Origin: Acinetobacter boissieri | GTDB lineage: Bacteria > Pseudomonadota > Gammaproteobacteria > Pseudomonadales > Moraxellaceae | DNA length: 64,000 nucleotides | Reading direction: 5' to 3' | Assembly (NCBI RefSeq): GCF_900096955.1 | Contig: NZ_FMYL01000012.1 | Location: 1 to 64,000, forward strand | Part shown: piece after piece, positions 14,065 to 24,047 of the stretch | Numbering within the stretch: position 1 is the stretch's first letter | Layout of the letters: every line of letters begins with the position of its first letter | Notes under the pieces: model-generated | Database searches by the model: none | The model's input: the letters and a program-made list of their open reading frames with translations, nothing else | Told to the model about the DNA's origin: nothing | Made by a program: the position numbers and the translations under genes

Positions 14065-16360
14065 GTTCCTGGCCCATGGCAAAGGTAGTCCGGAAAAAGC
14101 ATCGGCTTATTTGCTCAGTAAACATGATCACTTAGGTAATGTTAGAGCCGGTGTTGATGTTCTTATGGGAGATGCCACGACGTTTAATGCAATCTGTAAC
14201 TCAAGCCCTCATCTTTGGAAATATACAAGCGGAGTAATTGCTTGGTCTGAAAAAGATGCGCCTACAGATGAGCAAATTCGCGAAGTGCTGAACGACTTTG
14301 AACAACATGCCTTTGCAGGACTAGATCCTTCTCAGTATCACCTATTTGCCGTTCAACATACAGATGATGATGGCTCAAAACACCTGCATGTTTTAACACC
14401 ACGCATTGATATACATACAGGAAAATCTCTGAATATTGCACCGCCAGGGCACGAAAAGCATTTCGACTCACTACGAGATTACTTCAACACAAGATATCAA
14501 TGGTCACGCCCGGATGATCTTCTCTTGCTACAAACAACACAAGAACCGAATCACATTGCAAAACTGAATAAAAACGCAGAAAAGATACTATCAAGTGAAG
14601 AGCTTGAAAGTTTACCAAAAAAACAATTTTGTAAGCTGATAGATAATCATGTGAAAACTTTGCTCAGGACTCAAACAGTAGAAGACAGAGCAGATATCGT
14701 CAACTGCATTATGCAGTTAAAAGATGTTTCTGAAGTCAAAAAAAGTAAAGAATTTATAACGGTCACACTCAACACCGGCAAAAAGCATCGACTTAAAGGC
14801 GATTTTCATCATGAAAACTTCGAAATTAGATCTTATTCAGAGCATCTCAGAGCAGCAGCAAAAAACAGAACAACTGCAGGTGAGTCTAGAGCAACTCTCG
14901 GAAACGCTGACAAACTTAGAAAAGATTACCAAAAAAAGCGAAAGGCCTATCATCGAAAGAACCACGCTTTTGAAAGAAATACACAAGACAACGATCGCAC
15001 TACAATCAACCATGAAAGCAACTTTGATAGAAGTCGGCAACTTGTCACCACAAGCACTCCAACAGATGACATCAAACTACAAAGCACAAATAGAAGCACT
15101 GCAAACTCAATTGTCGAATATAGATATATTAAACATCGAGACAGTCACAACAAACATCAATTCGTTTTCAATATCAATTCAAACACTACAGCTCGAAATC
15201 AACAAGCAGTTGCAAAGTATTTCGATCGATCAACCGAGCCTACAAACACATATTCAAGCACAGGTTCAACAAGTCATAGCGAACCAAGCACCACAGATCG
15301 AAGCCGAGATACAGACATGGATCGCAGCAAAGTTGAATGCACAGAGAATGATACACATGTTTTGGGCAATGATGGCAACGTTGATACTTTTAATCGTTTT
15401 ATATCTGGGCTTTCAAGCCAATACAAACAGAAAAACCATCGAAGTACAGCAAGAAATCATTCAATACAACGCTCAAACGATTACCAACCAAGTCAACGAT
15501 TTGAAGAATTTACGGAGATAACTCATGCAAACAGAAATCGATCACTTTTTGACACAGCAAAACGCTTTATTGAGTCAACAAAACAGCTTGTTAGCCGAAT
15601 AAAACAACGTATTGAATCAACAAGTCGATTCATTAAAGAGCATTTTAAGCGATTACATCGAAGTCGAGCAGAATTTAAAGATGAGAATCAAAGATCTGAA
15701 GAACGAAAACGAAATACAGCAAGCAGTGATTTTAATGATGAAAGCCGAACTTTCAAAACTCGAATCCAGCAGCTCTTCAGCGCAAGTGCAGCACGATTTT
15801 CAAGAGGCATTGAAGAGCCAGTTACATATGCAATTGATGAGAGCATTCAATCAACTGGATTTAAACAGCGTTGTCAGCAAACTAGTCGAAGCCGAACTAG
15901 AACCTATTCAAACCAAAATTCACTTACAACAGATAGACCTAGAGAAAGCACTCTCGACCATCTTGCAATTGAAAGTACCGAACGAATTTTACAACGATTT
16001 GGAGATGCAAAACAAGCAGATCAGTACACTCGAAGACACAGTGAAAAGATTAGCAGGCTTAATCGAGAACTTAAACAACTAGAACGTACTGTTTATAGAA
16101 TTCGAATTGAGCCAAAGCCTACGACTCATTTTAGAGGCTTAAGAAATGATGGCTACTATCCAGACTATGTTCATTTTCACAAGAACATATCTAAGCAACA
16201 ACAGCAGGCCTATGAAAACAAAGATCCAATTCAACTGATTGAGTGTCTTAATCAAAAGTTTGAGAACATACAGAAGTATATTGATCGAGCAAGTAAAAGA
16301 ATCTACCTCTATGGGATTATGAAAACTTTGAGAAGATCATCAAAAATGATCGAAAAATGA
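14054..16360 (+). CDS. mobA: MobA-type relaxase
   Basis: A 768-residue relaxase of the ColE1-like group. The N-terminal 200 residues carry the relaxase fold. The motif QHTDDDGSKHLHVLTPRID near residue 105 resembles the H-E-N type metal-binding motif of this group rather than the three-histidine motif of other relaxases, and an LRDYFNTRYQW segment follows. It would nick the plasmid at oriT and pilot the strand through a helper conjugation system. The long C-terminal part (residues about 240-680) is low-complexity, rich in R, S, T and N, and unusual because two other coding frames (mobB and mobD) run inside it. A helper plasmid is needed since no transfer genes are seen. Confidence 0.88.
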   Translation: MHIKFLAHGKGSPEKASAYLLSKHDHLGNVRAGVDVLMGDATTFNAICNSSPHLWKYTSGVIAWSEKDAPTDEQIREVLNDFEQHAFAGLDPSQYHLFAVQHTDDDGSKHLHVLTPRIDIHTGKSLNIAPPGHEKHFDSLRDYFNTRYQWSRPDDLLLLQTTQEPNHIAKLNKNAEKILSSEELESLPKKQFCKLIDNHVKTLLRTQTVEDRADIVNCIMQLKDVSEVKKSKEFITVTLNTGKKHRLKGDFHHENFEIRSYSEHLRAAAKNRTTAGESRATLGNADKLRKDYQKKRKAYHRKNHAFERNTQDNDRTTINHESNFDRSRQLVTTSTPTDDIKLQSTNRSTANSIVEYRYIKHRDSHNKHQFVFNINSNTTARNQQAVAKYFDRSTEPTNTYSSTGSTSHSEPSTTDRSRDTDMDRSKVECTENDTHVLGNDGNVDTFNRFISGLSSQYKQKNHRSTARNHSIQRSNDYQPSQRFEEFTEITHANRNRSLFDTAKRFIESTKQLVSRIKQRIESTSRFIKEHFKRLHRSRAEFKDENQRSEERKRNTASSDFNDESRTFKTRIQQLFSASAARFSRGIEEPVTYAIDESIQSTGFKQRCQQTSRSRTRTYSNQNSLTTDRPRESTLDHLAIESTERILQRFGDAKQADQYTRRHSEKISRLNRELKQLERTVYRIRIEPKPTTHFRGLRNDGYYPDYVHFHKNISKQQQQAYENKDPIQLIECLNQKFENIQKYIDRASKRIYLYGIMKTLRRSSKMIEK
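14811..15521 (+). CDS. mobB: MobB (MbeB-like) coiled-coil membrane protein, nested in mobA
   Basis: A 236-residue frame fully inside mobA in another frame, the layout known for ColE1 mbeB in mbeA. The protein is rich in Q, L, E and K and looks coiled-coil over residues 1-170. A single membrane span, FWAMMATLILLIVLYLGF, follows near residues 185-202, with a short tail. The orderly amphipathic composition, compared with the R/S/T-rich mobA frame here, indicates that this frame is under selection. MbeB-type proteins help anchor or stabilise the relaxosome. Its stop TAA lies 3 bp before the mobD ATG. Confidence 0.8.
   Translation: MKTSKLDLIQSISEQQQKTEQLQVSLEQLSETLTNLEKITKKSERPIIERTTLLKEIHKTTIALQSTMKATLIEVGNLSPQALQQMTSNYKAQIEALQTQLSNIDILNIETVTTNINSFSISIQTLQLEINKQLQSISIDQPSLQTHIQAQVQQVIANQAPQIEAEIQTWIAAKLNAQRMIHMFWAMMATLILLIVLYLGFQANTNRKTIEVQQEIIQYNAQTITNQVNDLKNLRR
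15525..16082 (+). pseudogene. mobD: MobD (MbeD-like) coiled-coil protein, nested in mobA, with in-frame stop
   Basis: The frame starts with ATG at 15525 behind ACGGAGATAACTC and reads MQTEIDHFLTQQNALLSQQ onward to LLAE, then meets TAA at 15600-15602. It continues in frame as NNVLNQQVDSLKSILSDYIE, a coherent coiled coil to 16082. The continuity of heptad-like composition across the TAA shows that it is one gene with a premature stop. A TTG at 15612 could restart translation and give a 156-residue product. In mobA the affected codon is ATA (Ile), so the change was tolerated there. MbeD proteins aid relaxosome assembly and entry exclusion. Confidence 0.65.
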
Positions 16361-16640
16361 TGAAATATCTGCAATGTGAACAAGTTTTAGCATATCGAAA
16401 TGATCATTTCGAAGTAGAAAAACGAGCATATCAACGGTGTTTAGTATCTTATGAGCACTTAAAAAAGATCTGCCAAGAGCCAAATCCTTCAACTAAAATG
16501 CAGAGCAATAAAGAGGCCTCATTAATTTCTGAACCTGAAAACAAAGTGAAATCAGATCCTGGGCTAGATATGTAATAGCCTAGGCTTTAAGGATATAATT
16601 ATCATAATCTCTAAGTTATGTTCTAGATTAAGAAAAGGAA
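16321..16640. repeat. direct repeat copy A: mob operon 3' end
   Basis: About 300 bp covering the mobA 3' end, the 72-residue gene and its downstream flank (up to AGATTAAGAAAAG). A diverged direct copy lies at 26746-27050. The two copies bracket the nic island and differ throughout, so they are homeologous and not a recent duplication. Confidence 0.7.
16357..16575 (+). CDS. small hypothetical protein at the end of the mob operon
   Basis: A 72-residue hydrophilic protein (MMKYLQCEQVLAYRNDHFEV at the start) whose ATG overlaps the mobA stop codon by 4 bp, so it is translationally coupled to mobA. A diverged full-length copy, with clear similarity along the first 50 residues, lies at 26788-27024 without a mobA in front of it. 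No domain is recognised. The overlap suggests a role in mobilisation, but none is established. Confidence 0.6.
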   Translation: MMKYLQCEQVLAYRNDHFEVEKRAYQRCLVSYEHLKKICQEPNPSTKMQSNKEASLISEPENKVKSDPGLDM

Positions 16641-17177
16641 CGTGTACAACTTTAGGCTAAAAAAAATATAAAGCACTGAAGTAGATCCTAAAGCCCACAA
16701 GCAGGCTAATATCTGATTTGGCGGCACTGTCCCACTTAAATGGCTATTTTTTCCTTTAACCATCTTGTAAGTTGTTTAAGATTGTATTGAAATTATACTA
16801 AGTCGCTGTAACCATTCTATTTTATCTATTATTGGGGCTATACAACCTATGAAAGACATATTTATTAATAAATTATTTTTAAGGTCTTAACTAGAGAAAC
16901 CAGCTATAAAATGAGTCTGTAAAAGTTAATATTACACCTGTTATAAGCAGCTATTTCATTTACATAATACTAATTTATTAGAAAATTGATTCTAGTTATT
17001 TAAGGTGGTTTAGGTGCTAAATAATCAACTTTTCATAGAATGTAATTTCTTATTTTAAGAAGTTTAATGAAATCAAACAGCTTTTTGAGTACTATATTTT
17101 TTAATTGTAATATTAGGTTAAATTATATATTTGTATAATATATCTATCATTTAGCCATTAATAAAGGATTTTAACTG
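16641..17177. other. gene-free stretch before nicR
   Basis: No supported gene. At 16748-16796 the reverse strand reads QYNLKQLTRWLKEKIAI then stop, which resembles the tail of a LysR-type regulator, perhaps a remnant. 17100-17160 is very AT rich with TTTGTATAATAT, a likely -10 region for nicR. No terminator was identified. Confidence 0.35.
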
Positions 17178-17603
17178 TTGACTTTAAATAAATATATCAT
17201 TGACCAGCAAGTTGGCTACCTATTACGTAAAGCCTACCAAAGACATCTCGCGATATTTCAGCAAAATATAGGTTACTCACAACTAACATCTGTCCAGTTT
17301 ACAGTATTATATACTGTAAACTTTCTAGAGGGATGTTCACAAAAAGAGCTAGTGGAAAAAACTGCAATTGACCAGGCAACCATTCGAGGTATTGTTGATA
17401 GACTTATTAAACGTGAGTTATTAATACAAAGCCAAGATGTTATAGACAAACGAAAAGTAAAAATTCACATTACTAGCCTAGGTGTTGAATTACTAGAAGG
17501 CGCGACAGATCAAGCAAGATTAATTTCTGAAAAGACTCTAGATATTTTAAACCCGGCAGAACAACTAGCGCTTATACATGTATTAAAAAAATTATCTGAA
17601 TAA
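17178..17603 (+). CDS. nicR: MarR-family regulator, NicR-like
   Basis: A 141-residue MarR-type winged-helix regulator. The core is VQFTVLYTVNFLEGCSQKELVEKTAIDQATIRGIVDRLIKRELLIQ, then the wing DKRKVKIHITSLGVELLEGA. In Pseudomonas putida NicR represses the nic genes and responds to 6-hydroxynicotinate. Here it precedes nicX, which faces it, and is the only regulator in the island, so the same role is likely. Start is TTG at 17178, with AAGGATT upstream, and gives the typical N-terminus Y-L-L-R-K-A-Y-Q-R. Confidence 0.8.
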   Translation: MTLNKYIIDQQVGYLLRKAYQRHLAIFQQNIGYSQLTSVQFTVLYTVNFLEGCSQKELVEKTAIDQATIRGIVDRLIKRELLIQSQDVIDKRKVKIHITSLGVELLEGATDQARLISEKTLDILNPAEQLALIHVLKKLSE

Positions 17604-17843
17604 TAGTTGTTATGATGTATTTTTTATCAACGATATAATAATAGTCAATCATAAACATATCTAAAACCTATCAATAAGGTTGTTTTTTACATTAAATTTG
17701 CTAATTTAAGGAAAAATGACAATGCATAATATCTAACCTAATAACTTAAGTAATTAGTAGTAGTACATAAATTTTATAAGATAGTATTAGAGATATTTAT
17801 GTACTAGTATTTTTTACACATTGTCAAACCATTAAGTAATTTA

Positions 17844-18875
17844 TTATTTGATGGTTTTTCCTTTATTAACCATAATTTTATCATCAAGTTTTATAGTACA
17901 ATTACGCAGTGGGATATCCATATGGCATGGTGTTTTGCGACTACCACCGACTTCAGTGTTTGGCCCTGTTGAGAATAAGAAATTTCCATCAAAAGCGCGC
18001 GCATCCATACACATGCCATCGTTTTTATCATGTAACCCCATTGCAGTCCATTGTGCACGTGGTTGTAATCCCCATCCAATATGAGAAATACCGTAAACTT
18101 CTGGATCATTAAAGTAGCTCATATAATCACGTAAATATTCTGCTTCGAAGCCGCCATGAATATTGGTAATCATACCTTTGTTAATTTCTAGCGTAATTTT
18201 GTCACGAACATACATTTTAAATGGTAGTAAGATATCCCCGACATCAATGGTTAAAATCCCTTCTGCTTGATTTTCATTTGGCCATGTAAATAAAAATCCA
18301 CTAGGCCAATGATCCCAGCGTCCAGGTTCATCAGCAAAGCCATATTCAGTTACGGCAGGATATTGTCCTAATGGTGCATAAAAATCTGTACCTGCATCAG
18401 AAGTAACATGCATTTGCTTAGCTGTTTTTAAAATACTTTCTGCATTTTTTACCCGAACTTTATCCTCTATAGTTGGTAGCATCCGTGCTAGAACCTCAGG
18501 TGGTTCAACTGCCAATAAAATACGTGTTCCTGTTTTTAAAATTTTTTCTTGCTCTGGAGAGTGCAATAACATCATTGTATCGATAATTAAATCAGCAGTT
18601 TCTAAAGCACGTTGTGCAGCAATATTACCGGTAAGTGAAGTATCTCCACAGTAAGCTGTCATATCATTACCCATTGCCATAGGGTGATTAAATGCTGGCA
18701 ATTCCAATACAAAAACTTTTGCCCCTAAACTGAGCACGGCATTCATTGCCGCTTTAATCGTGCGTTCATTGGAGTAATGGCTACTTAAAATAGCAACTGT
18801 TTGATTTTTATCAACCTTAGATAACCTTAAAACCTCTTCAAAATTTTTACTCAATTCATAATCATTGATTGGCAT
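17844..18875 (-). CDS. nicX: 2,5-dihydroxypyridine 5,6-dioxygenase
   Basis: A 343-residue Fe(II) ring-cleavage dioxygenase that opens 2,5-dihydroxypyridine to N-formylmaleamate, in the cytoplasm. Counting from the start, the three metal-ligand positions I recall for P. putida NicX fall on His265 (in YGISHIGWGL), His318 and Asp320 (in TPCHMDIPLRN), which strongly supports the call and the start. GGAG lies 7 bp before the ATG. The gene is divergent from nicC across 265 bp, and two similar 12-bp motifs (18940-18951, 19068-19079) in that interval may be NicR operators. Confidence 0.92.
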   Translation of the reverse strand: MPINDYELSKNFEEVLRLSKVDKNQTVAILSSHYSNERTIKAAMNAVLSLGAKVFVLELPAFNHPMAMGNDMTAYCGDTSLTGNIAAQRALETADLIIDTMMLLHSPEQEKILKTGTRILLAVEPPEVLARMLPTIEDKVRVKNAESILKTAKQMHVTSDAGTDFYAPLGQYPAVTEYGFADEPGRWDHWPSGFLFTWPNENQAEGILTIDVGDILLPFKMYVRDKITLEINKGMITNIHGGFEAEYLRDYMSYFNDPEVYGISHIGWGLQPRAQWTAMGLHDKNDGMCMDARAFDGNFLFSTGPNTEVGGSRKTPCHMDIPLRNCTIKLDDKIMVNKGKTIK

Positions 18876-18939
18876 AGAAATAACTCCATTGATAAGTCAT
18901 ATTTTGGTGCAAAAATAGTTACATATGGTATTTTATAGT

Positions 18940-19081
18940 GCATAGGCTTTAATATATTAAAATGCCATCATTTAAAATATAACAATAAACCCTTTTTTGT
19001 CTACAAAATACTTTAAAAACAATGTTATTTTTTTATTTTATATATTTTGATATTTTTTTAATAAAGCGTATAGACTTTATT
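18940..19081. promoter_or_regulatory. nicX-nicC divergent promoter region with repeated motif
   Basis: GCATAGGCTTTA (18940-18951) and GTATAGACTTTA (19068-19079) match at 10 of 12 positions and lie near the expected promoters of nicX and nicC. The second copy is inside an AATAAAG-N8-CTTTATT dyad (19060-19081). They are candidates for NicR binding. I have no experimental motif to compare. Confidence 0.45.
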
Positions 19082-19115
19082 TTTATTTTGGCGTATTACT
19101 AATAAGGAGATTTAA

Positions 19116-20291
<1,176 letters not shown>

Positions 20292-20302
20292 GGAGTCAAT
20301 CC

Positions 20303-21112
20303 ATGCGCTCAAATTTTCAATATGGTGCCAATGTTTTAGTTAACGGTATTCGTTTGCACTACTTACGCTTTGGTGGTAAAGGGCAACCTTTAGTTTTAAT
20401 TCCTGGTATTACTAGCCCAGCAGTGACATGGAATTTTGTTGCCGAGCGTTTGGGTCAACATTTTGACACCTACGTACTCGATGTTCGTGGTCGTGGATTA
20501 TCTTCTTCAGGTTCAGAACATGACTATGGTACAGATGCATGTGCTAGCGATATTCACGGTTTTGTCACCGCATTAGGATTAGAATCATATCACCTTGTTG
20601 GTCACTCAATGGGCGCACGCTTTGCAATTCGTAGTGCTGCAATGAATGATCAAGGCTTGAAAAAAATGGTATTGGTTGACCCTCCTGTTTCTGGACCAAA
20701 TCGTCGTGCGTATCCAAGTAAATTACCATGGTATGTCGACTCAATTAAACAATCGATAAATGGCATGACTGCTGAAGATATGCTGAAATTTTGCCCAACA
20801 TGGACATACGAACAACGCCAATTACGTGCTGAATGGCTACATACCTGCTATTTACCTGCAATTATTGAAACATTTGAAGAGTTTCATACTTACGACATTC
20901 ATCAGTTTGTACCCGAAATTCGTGTACCAACACTATTAATAGTGGCAGGTAAAGGCGGGGTGATCTTACCTGAAGATGAAGAAGAGCTAAAACAACTGAA
21001 CTCAAATATTGAAGTCACACATGTACCAAATGGAGGTCATATGATTCCTTGGGATGATTTCGATGGTTTTTTTGCAGCATTTAATGATTTCTTAGACACT
21101 CGATTAGTATAG
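20303..21112 (+). CDS. nicD: N-formylmaleamate deformylase
   Basis: A 269-residue alpha/beta hydrolase. It removes formate from N-formylmaleamate to give maleamate. The catalytic triad can be placed as Ser102 (GHSMG), Asp126 (VLVDPPVSG) and His246 (NGGHMIP), one residue later than the S101, D125, H245 I recall for P. putida NicD. The oxyanion hole is near LIPGITSPA. AAGGAGTCAATCC precedes the ATG, 11 bp after the nicC stop. Order and sequence agree with the nicotinate lower pathway. Confidence 0.9.
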   Translation: MRSNFQYGANVLVNGIRLHYLRFGGKGQPLVLIPGITSPAVTWNFVAERLGQHFDTYVLDVRGRGLSSSGSEHDYGTDACASDIHGFVTALGLESYHLVGHSMGARFAIRSAAMNDQGLKKMVLVDPPVSGPNRRAYPSKLPWYVDSIKQSINGMTAEDMLKFCPTWTYEQRQLRAEWLHTCYLPAIIETFEEFHTYDIHQFVPEIRVPTLLIVAGKGGVILPEDEEELKQLNSNIEVTHVPNGGHMIPWDDFDGFFAAFNDFLDTRLV

Positions 21113-21122
21113 GGGCTGTAGA

Positions 21123-21878
21123 ATGACTCAAAATACATACAAAATTGGCCAGATTGTTCCGAGCTCAAACACAACAATGGAAACCGAAATTCCAGCGATG
21201 TTGCATGCACGGCAATTGATTTTGCCTGAGCGCTTTACCTTTCATTCAAGCCGTATGCGCATGAAGCATGTCAAAAAAGAAGAATTGGCATTGATGGATG
21301 CACAATCAGATCGTTGTGCGCTCGAACTGTCAGATGCCCGAGTTGATGTACTGGGTTATGCCTGTTTAGTTGCTATTATGTCGATGGGCTTAGGCTACCA
21401 TAGAGCATCAGAAAAACGTTTACACCAAGCCACAATAGACAACGATGCCGAGGCTACTGTTATTACGAGTGCCGGCGCTTTAGTTGATGCATTAAAAACA
21501 ATAAATGCCAAAAAAATTACTGTTGTTACGCCATATATGAAACCATTAACCGAATTAGTTGTGGACTATATTCGTAACGAAGGTTTTGAAATTATTGATT
21601 ATATTGCACTAGAAATTCCAGATAACATTCAGGTTGCTGCCCATGATCCAGAAAATCTACCTGCGATCGTCGAGCAATTAAATTACCAAGATGCCGATGT
21701 TATTGTTTTATCTGCCTGTGTACAAATGCGCTCATTGCCTGCAATTGCAAAAGTGGAGGCAATGACTGGAAAACCTGTAATTTCAGCCGCAGTCGCAACT
21801 ACATATAGCATGTTAAAAGCACTTGGGCTCAAACCAATTGTACCTGGTGCAGGTGCATTATTATCAGGTGCGTATTAA
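21123..21878 (+). CDS. nicE: maleate cis-trans isomerase
   Basis: A 251-residue member of the Asp/Glu racemase superfamily that turns maleate into fumarate, which enters central metabolism. The two catalytic cysteines are Cys81 (LGYACLVA) and Cys199 (VLSACVQM), close to the C82 and C200 I recall for characterised enzymes. IVPSSNTTMETEIPAML near the N-terminus holds the conserved asparagine of the substrate pocket. It starts 10 bp after nicD. nicF follows at 42 bp, so the amidase acts upstream in the pathway but is encoded downstream. Confidence 0.9.
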   Translation: MTQNTYKIGQIVPSSNTTMETEIPAMLHARQLILPERFTFHSSRMRMKHVKKEELALMDAQSDRCALELSDARVDVLGYACLVAIMSMGLGYHRASEKRLHQATIDNDAEATVITSAGALVDALKTINAKKITVVTPYMKPLTELVVDYIRNEGFEIIDYIALEIPDNIQVAAHDPENLPAIVEQLNYQDADVIVLSACVQMRSLPAIAKVEAMTGKPVISAAVATTYSMLKALGLKPIVPGAGALLSGAY

Positions 21879-21920
21879 GGATAGCGCAAAGCATCAGATA
21901 CCCAAAAGGAGGATACAAGC

Positions 21921-22556
21921 ATGACACAAGACCATTCAGCAGTAGAAAACTATAAAGGTGTCTGGGGTAATCGTATTGGTTATGGTAAAAAACCTGCGCT
22001 CATCTTGATTGATTTTATGCAAGGCTATACCACTCAAGGCGAGCCACTATATGCCGAAGCTGTTGTTAAAGCTGTAAAAAAAACACAAGCCGTACTTGAA
22101 ATGGCTCGTCAAAAAAACCTTTTAGTCATTCATACCAATATTCGCTATCACCAAAAAGATCAAGTAGATGGTGGTATATGGGTAAAAAAATCACCTGTGA
22201 TGCGAGCAATGGTTGAGGGAAACCCTGCAGCAGAATTTTGTGAAGAAGTACAACCACTTAAAACAGAATTAGTGCTCACAAAAAACTATGCAAGCTCTTT
22301 TTTTGGCACAAGTTTAGCATCGACTTTATATAGTGCACAAGTTGATACCGTTATTCTTGTGGGGTGTTCAACCAGTGGCTGTGTACGCGCTACAGCAGTA
22401 GATGCGGTGCAACATGGTTTTAGAACAATTGTACTACGAGAATGTGTTGGTGATCGTCATGAAGCACCACATGAAGCTAATTTATTTGATATTGATAGTA
22501 AATATGGTGATGTTGTAAGTATAGATAACTTTTATGAATACCTTAATAAAATTTAA
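21921..22556 (+). CDS. nicF: maleamate amidohydrolase
   Basis: A 211-residue isochorismatase-like amidase that hydrolyses maleamate to maleate and ammonia. The Asp-Lys-Cys triad is visible: aspartate in ALILIDFMQGYT, lysine in VLTKNYASSFFGTSL, cysteine in ILVGCSTSGCVRATA (G-C-S-T-S-G-C-V-R is the usual form of the nucleophile motif). AAAGGAGGATACAAGC upstream is the strongest ribosome site in the island. The histidines near the end (GDRHEAPHEANLFDID) are typical of the group. Confidence 0.9.
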   Translation: MTQDHSAVENYKGVWGNRIGYGKKPALILIDFMQGYTTQGEPLYAEAVVKAVKKTQAVLEMARQKNLLVIHTNIRYHQKDQVDGGIWVKKSPVMRAMVEGNPAAEFCEEVQPLKTELVLTKNYASSFFGTSLASTLYSAQVDTVILVGCSTSGCVRATAVDAVQHGFRTIVLRECVGDRHEAPHEANLFDIDSKYGDVVSIDNFYEYLNKI

Positions 22557-22650
22557 ATAGGACAAATAAACTAATGTATTAAGTGGTCTTAGCAAAGCCA
22601 TCAAAATGTTGACAAGCACTTTAATACTTTAAATCAATGGGGAGTCGTTT

Positions 22651-23973
22651 ATGAGTGCGGTAATCATAGATAAAGATGAAAGTACTGTTGTCTCGGAACA
22701 GTCTAAAGCCACATATACAAAAATTATGTGGCGGTTAATTCCCTTTTTAGGTTTTTGCTATTTGGCGGCATATTTAGACCGTATTAATGTCGGCATTGCC
22801 AAATTACAAATGCTCAGCGACCTACAACTTAGTGAAACCGCATTTGGCTTAGGTGCGGGTATCTTTTTTATTGGTTACATTATTTTTGAGGTTCCTAGTA
22901 ACCTTGTTTTGCAAAAAGTTGGTGCCAAAATTTGGATCGCCCGAATTATGATCACATGGGGTCTCTTGTCTGGCTTAACCATGTTTGTCACCAATACCAC
23001 ACAGTTTTATATTATCCGATTTTTATTGGGTGCCGCCGAAGCAGGTTTTTTACCTGGTGTTCTCTACTATTTAACACTATGGTTTCCAACCTATTATCGA
23101 GGGAAAATTATTGCCTTATTTATGATGGGCTTACCATTAGCTGTCATTATTGGTAGTCCATTATCAGGTTGGATCATTACTTCATTTGATGAAATCCATG
23201 GCTTACGTGGTTGGCAGTGGCTATTTTTTCTGGAAGCGATTCCAAGCGTATTGCTAGGTATCCTTACCTTTTGGGCTTTACCGAATAATCCAGATAAAGC
23301 CAAATGGCTTACTACGACAGAAAAACAAGATGTACAAACCAATTTAGATAACGACCTTAAAGGTAATGAAAGCGCACGTGAAAAAACTAGCTTTAAAGAT
23401 GGCTTCTTTAACTTCAAAATTTTTATGCTCGGTTTAATCGATTTTTCTATGCTGCTGTGTACCTATTCTATGGGGTTTTGGCTACCAACATTTCTCAAAA
23501 ATGCAGGCGTTAAAAGTACAGTTGAAATTGGCTTTTTAACAGCGATTCCCAGCCTTGTTGGTCTGGTTGCAATGATTCTCATTGGCCATAGCTCAGATAA
23601 ACATCGAGAGCGTCGTTGGCATATGATTATTCCTTTTATTTTTGGCTCAATTGCATTGTTTTTTATTCCATTTTTTAATAGCAGTGTAACTATGATTATC
23701 ACCCTTTTTTCCATTGCAGCCATCGCTACGTTGGGTGTACTTCCTGTTTTCTTTAGTATTCCTGCAACCTTTTTATCTGGTACTGCTGCCGCAGTCGCTT
23801 TTGCACTTGCATGTTCAGTAGCAAATATTGCAGGTCTTGTCAGCAACACTTTAGTTGGCTGGGCTATTGATATTACTGGCAAGCCAGAAGGTGCTTTATG
23901 GGTATTCGCAATCTGCCTTTTTCTAAGTTGCTTTTTGGTACTTTCTTTCCCTAAAAAGCTAGTTAACAAATAG
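22651..23973 (+). CDS. nicT: MFS transporter of the anion:cation symporter family, probable NicT
   Basis: A 440-residue major facilitator with twelve predicted spans. The hallmark YLDRINVGIAK is in the first span region, GYIIFEVPSNLVLQKVG follows, and RWHMI is in the central loop. Members of this family import aromatic and N-heterocyclic acids with protons. It follows nicF by 94 bp in the same direction, so it most likely takes up the pathway substrate (6-hydroxynicotinate, nicotinate or a related pyridine). GGGGAGTCGTTT precedes the ATG. The true substrate is unknown. Confidence 0.85.
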   Translation: MSAVIIDKDESTVVSEQSKATYTKIMWRLIPFLGFCYLAAYLDRINVGIAKLQMLSDLQLSETAFGLGAGIFFIGYIIFEVPSNLVLQKVGAKIWIARIMITWGLLSGLTMFVTNTTQFYIIRFLLGAAEAGFLPGVLYYLTLWFPTYYRGKIIALFMMGLPLAVIIGSPLSGWIITSFDEIHGLRGWQWLFFLEAIPSVLLGILTFWALPNNPDKAKWLTTTEKQDVQTNLDNDLKGNESAREKTSFKDGFFNFKIFMLGLIDFSMLLCTYSMGFWLPTFLKNAGVKSTVEIGFLTAIPSLVGLVAMILIGHSSDKHRERRWHMIIPFIFGSIALFFIPFFNSSVTMIITLFSIAAIATLGVLPVFFSIPATFLSGTAAAVAFALACSVANIAGLVSNTLVGWAIDITGKPEGALWVFAICLFLSCFLVLSFPKKLVNK

Positions 23974-24047
23974 TAATTTATTACTTTCTTGAAGGCATAG
24001 ACATGCCTAAAGAAAATACTCTAAACAAAACGATAGGATTTATAACA

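Noticed and set aside
14262..14471. Minus-strand frame inside mobA
   Set aside because: Antisense shadow without ribosome site or family motifs; unlike mobB and mobD it does not have a coherent composition.
23094..23969. Long minus-strand frames inside the transporter gene
   Set aside because: Antisense to a clear twelve-span transporter; composition follows from the sense codons.
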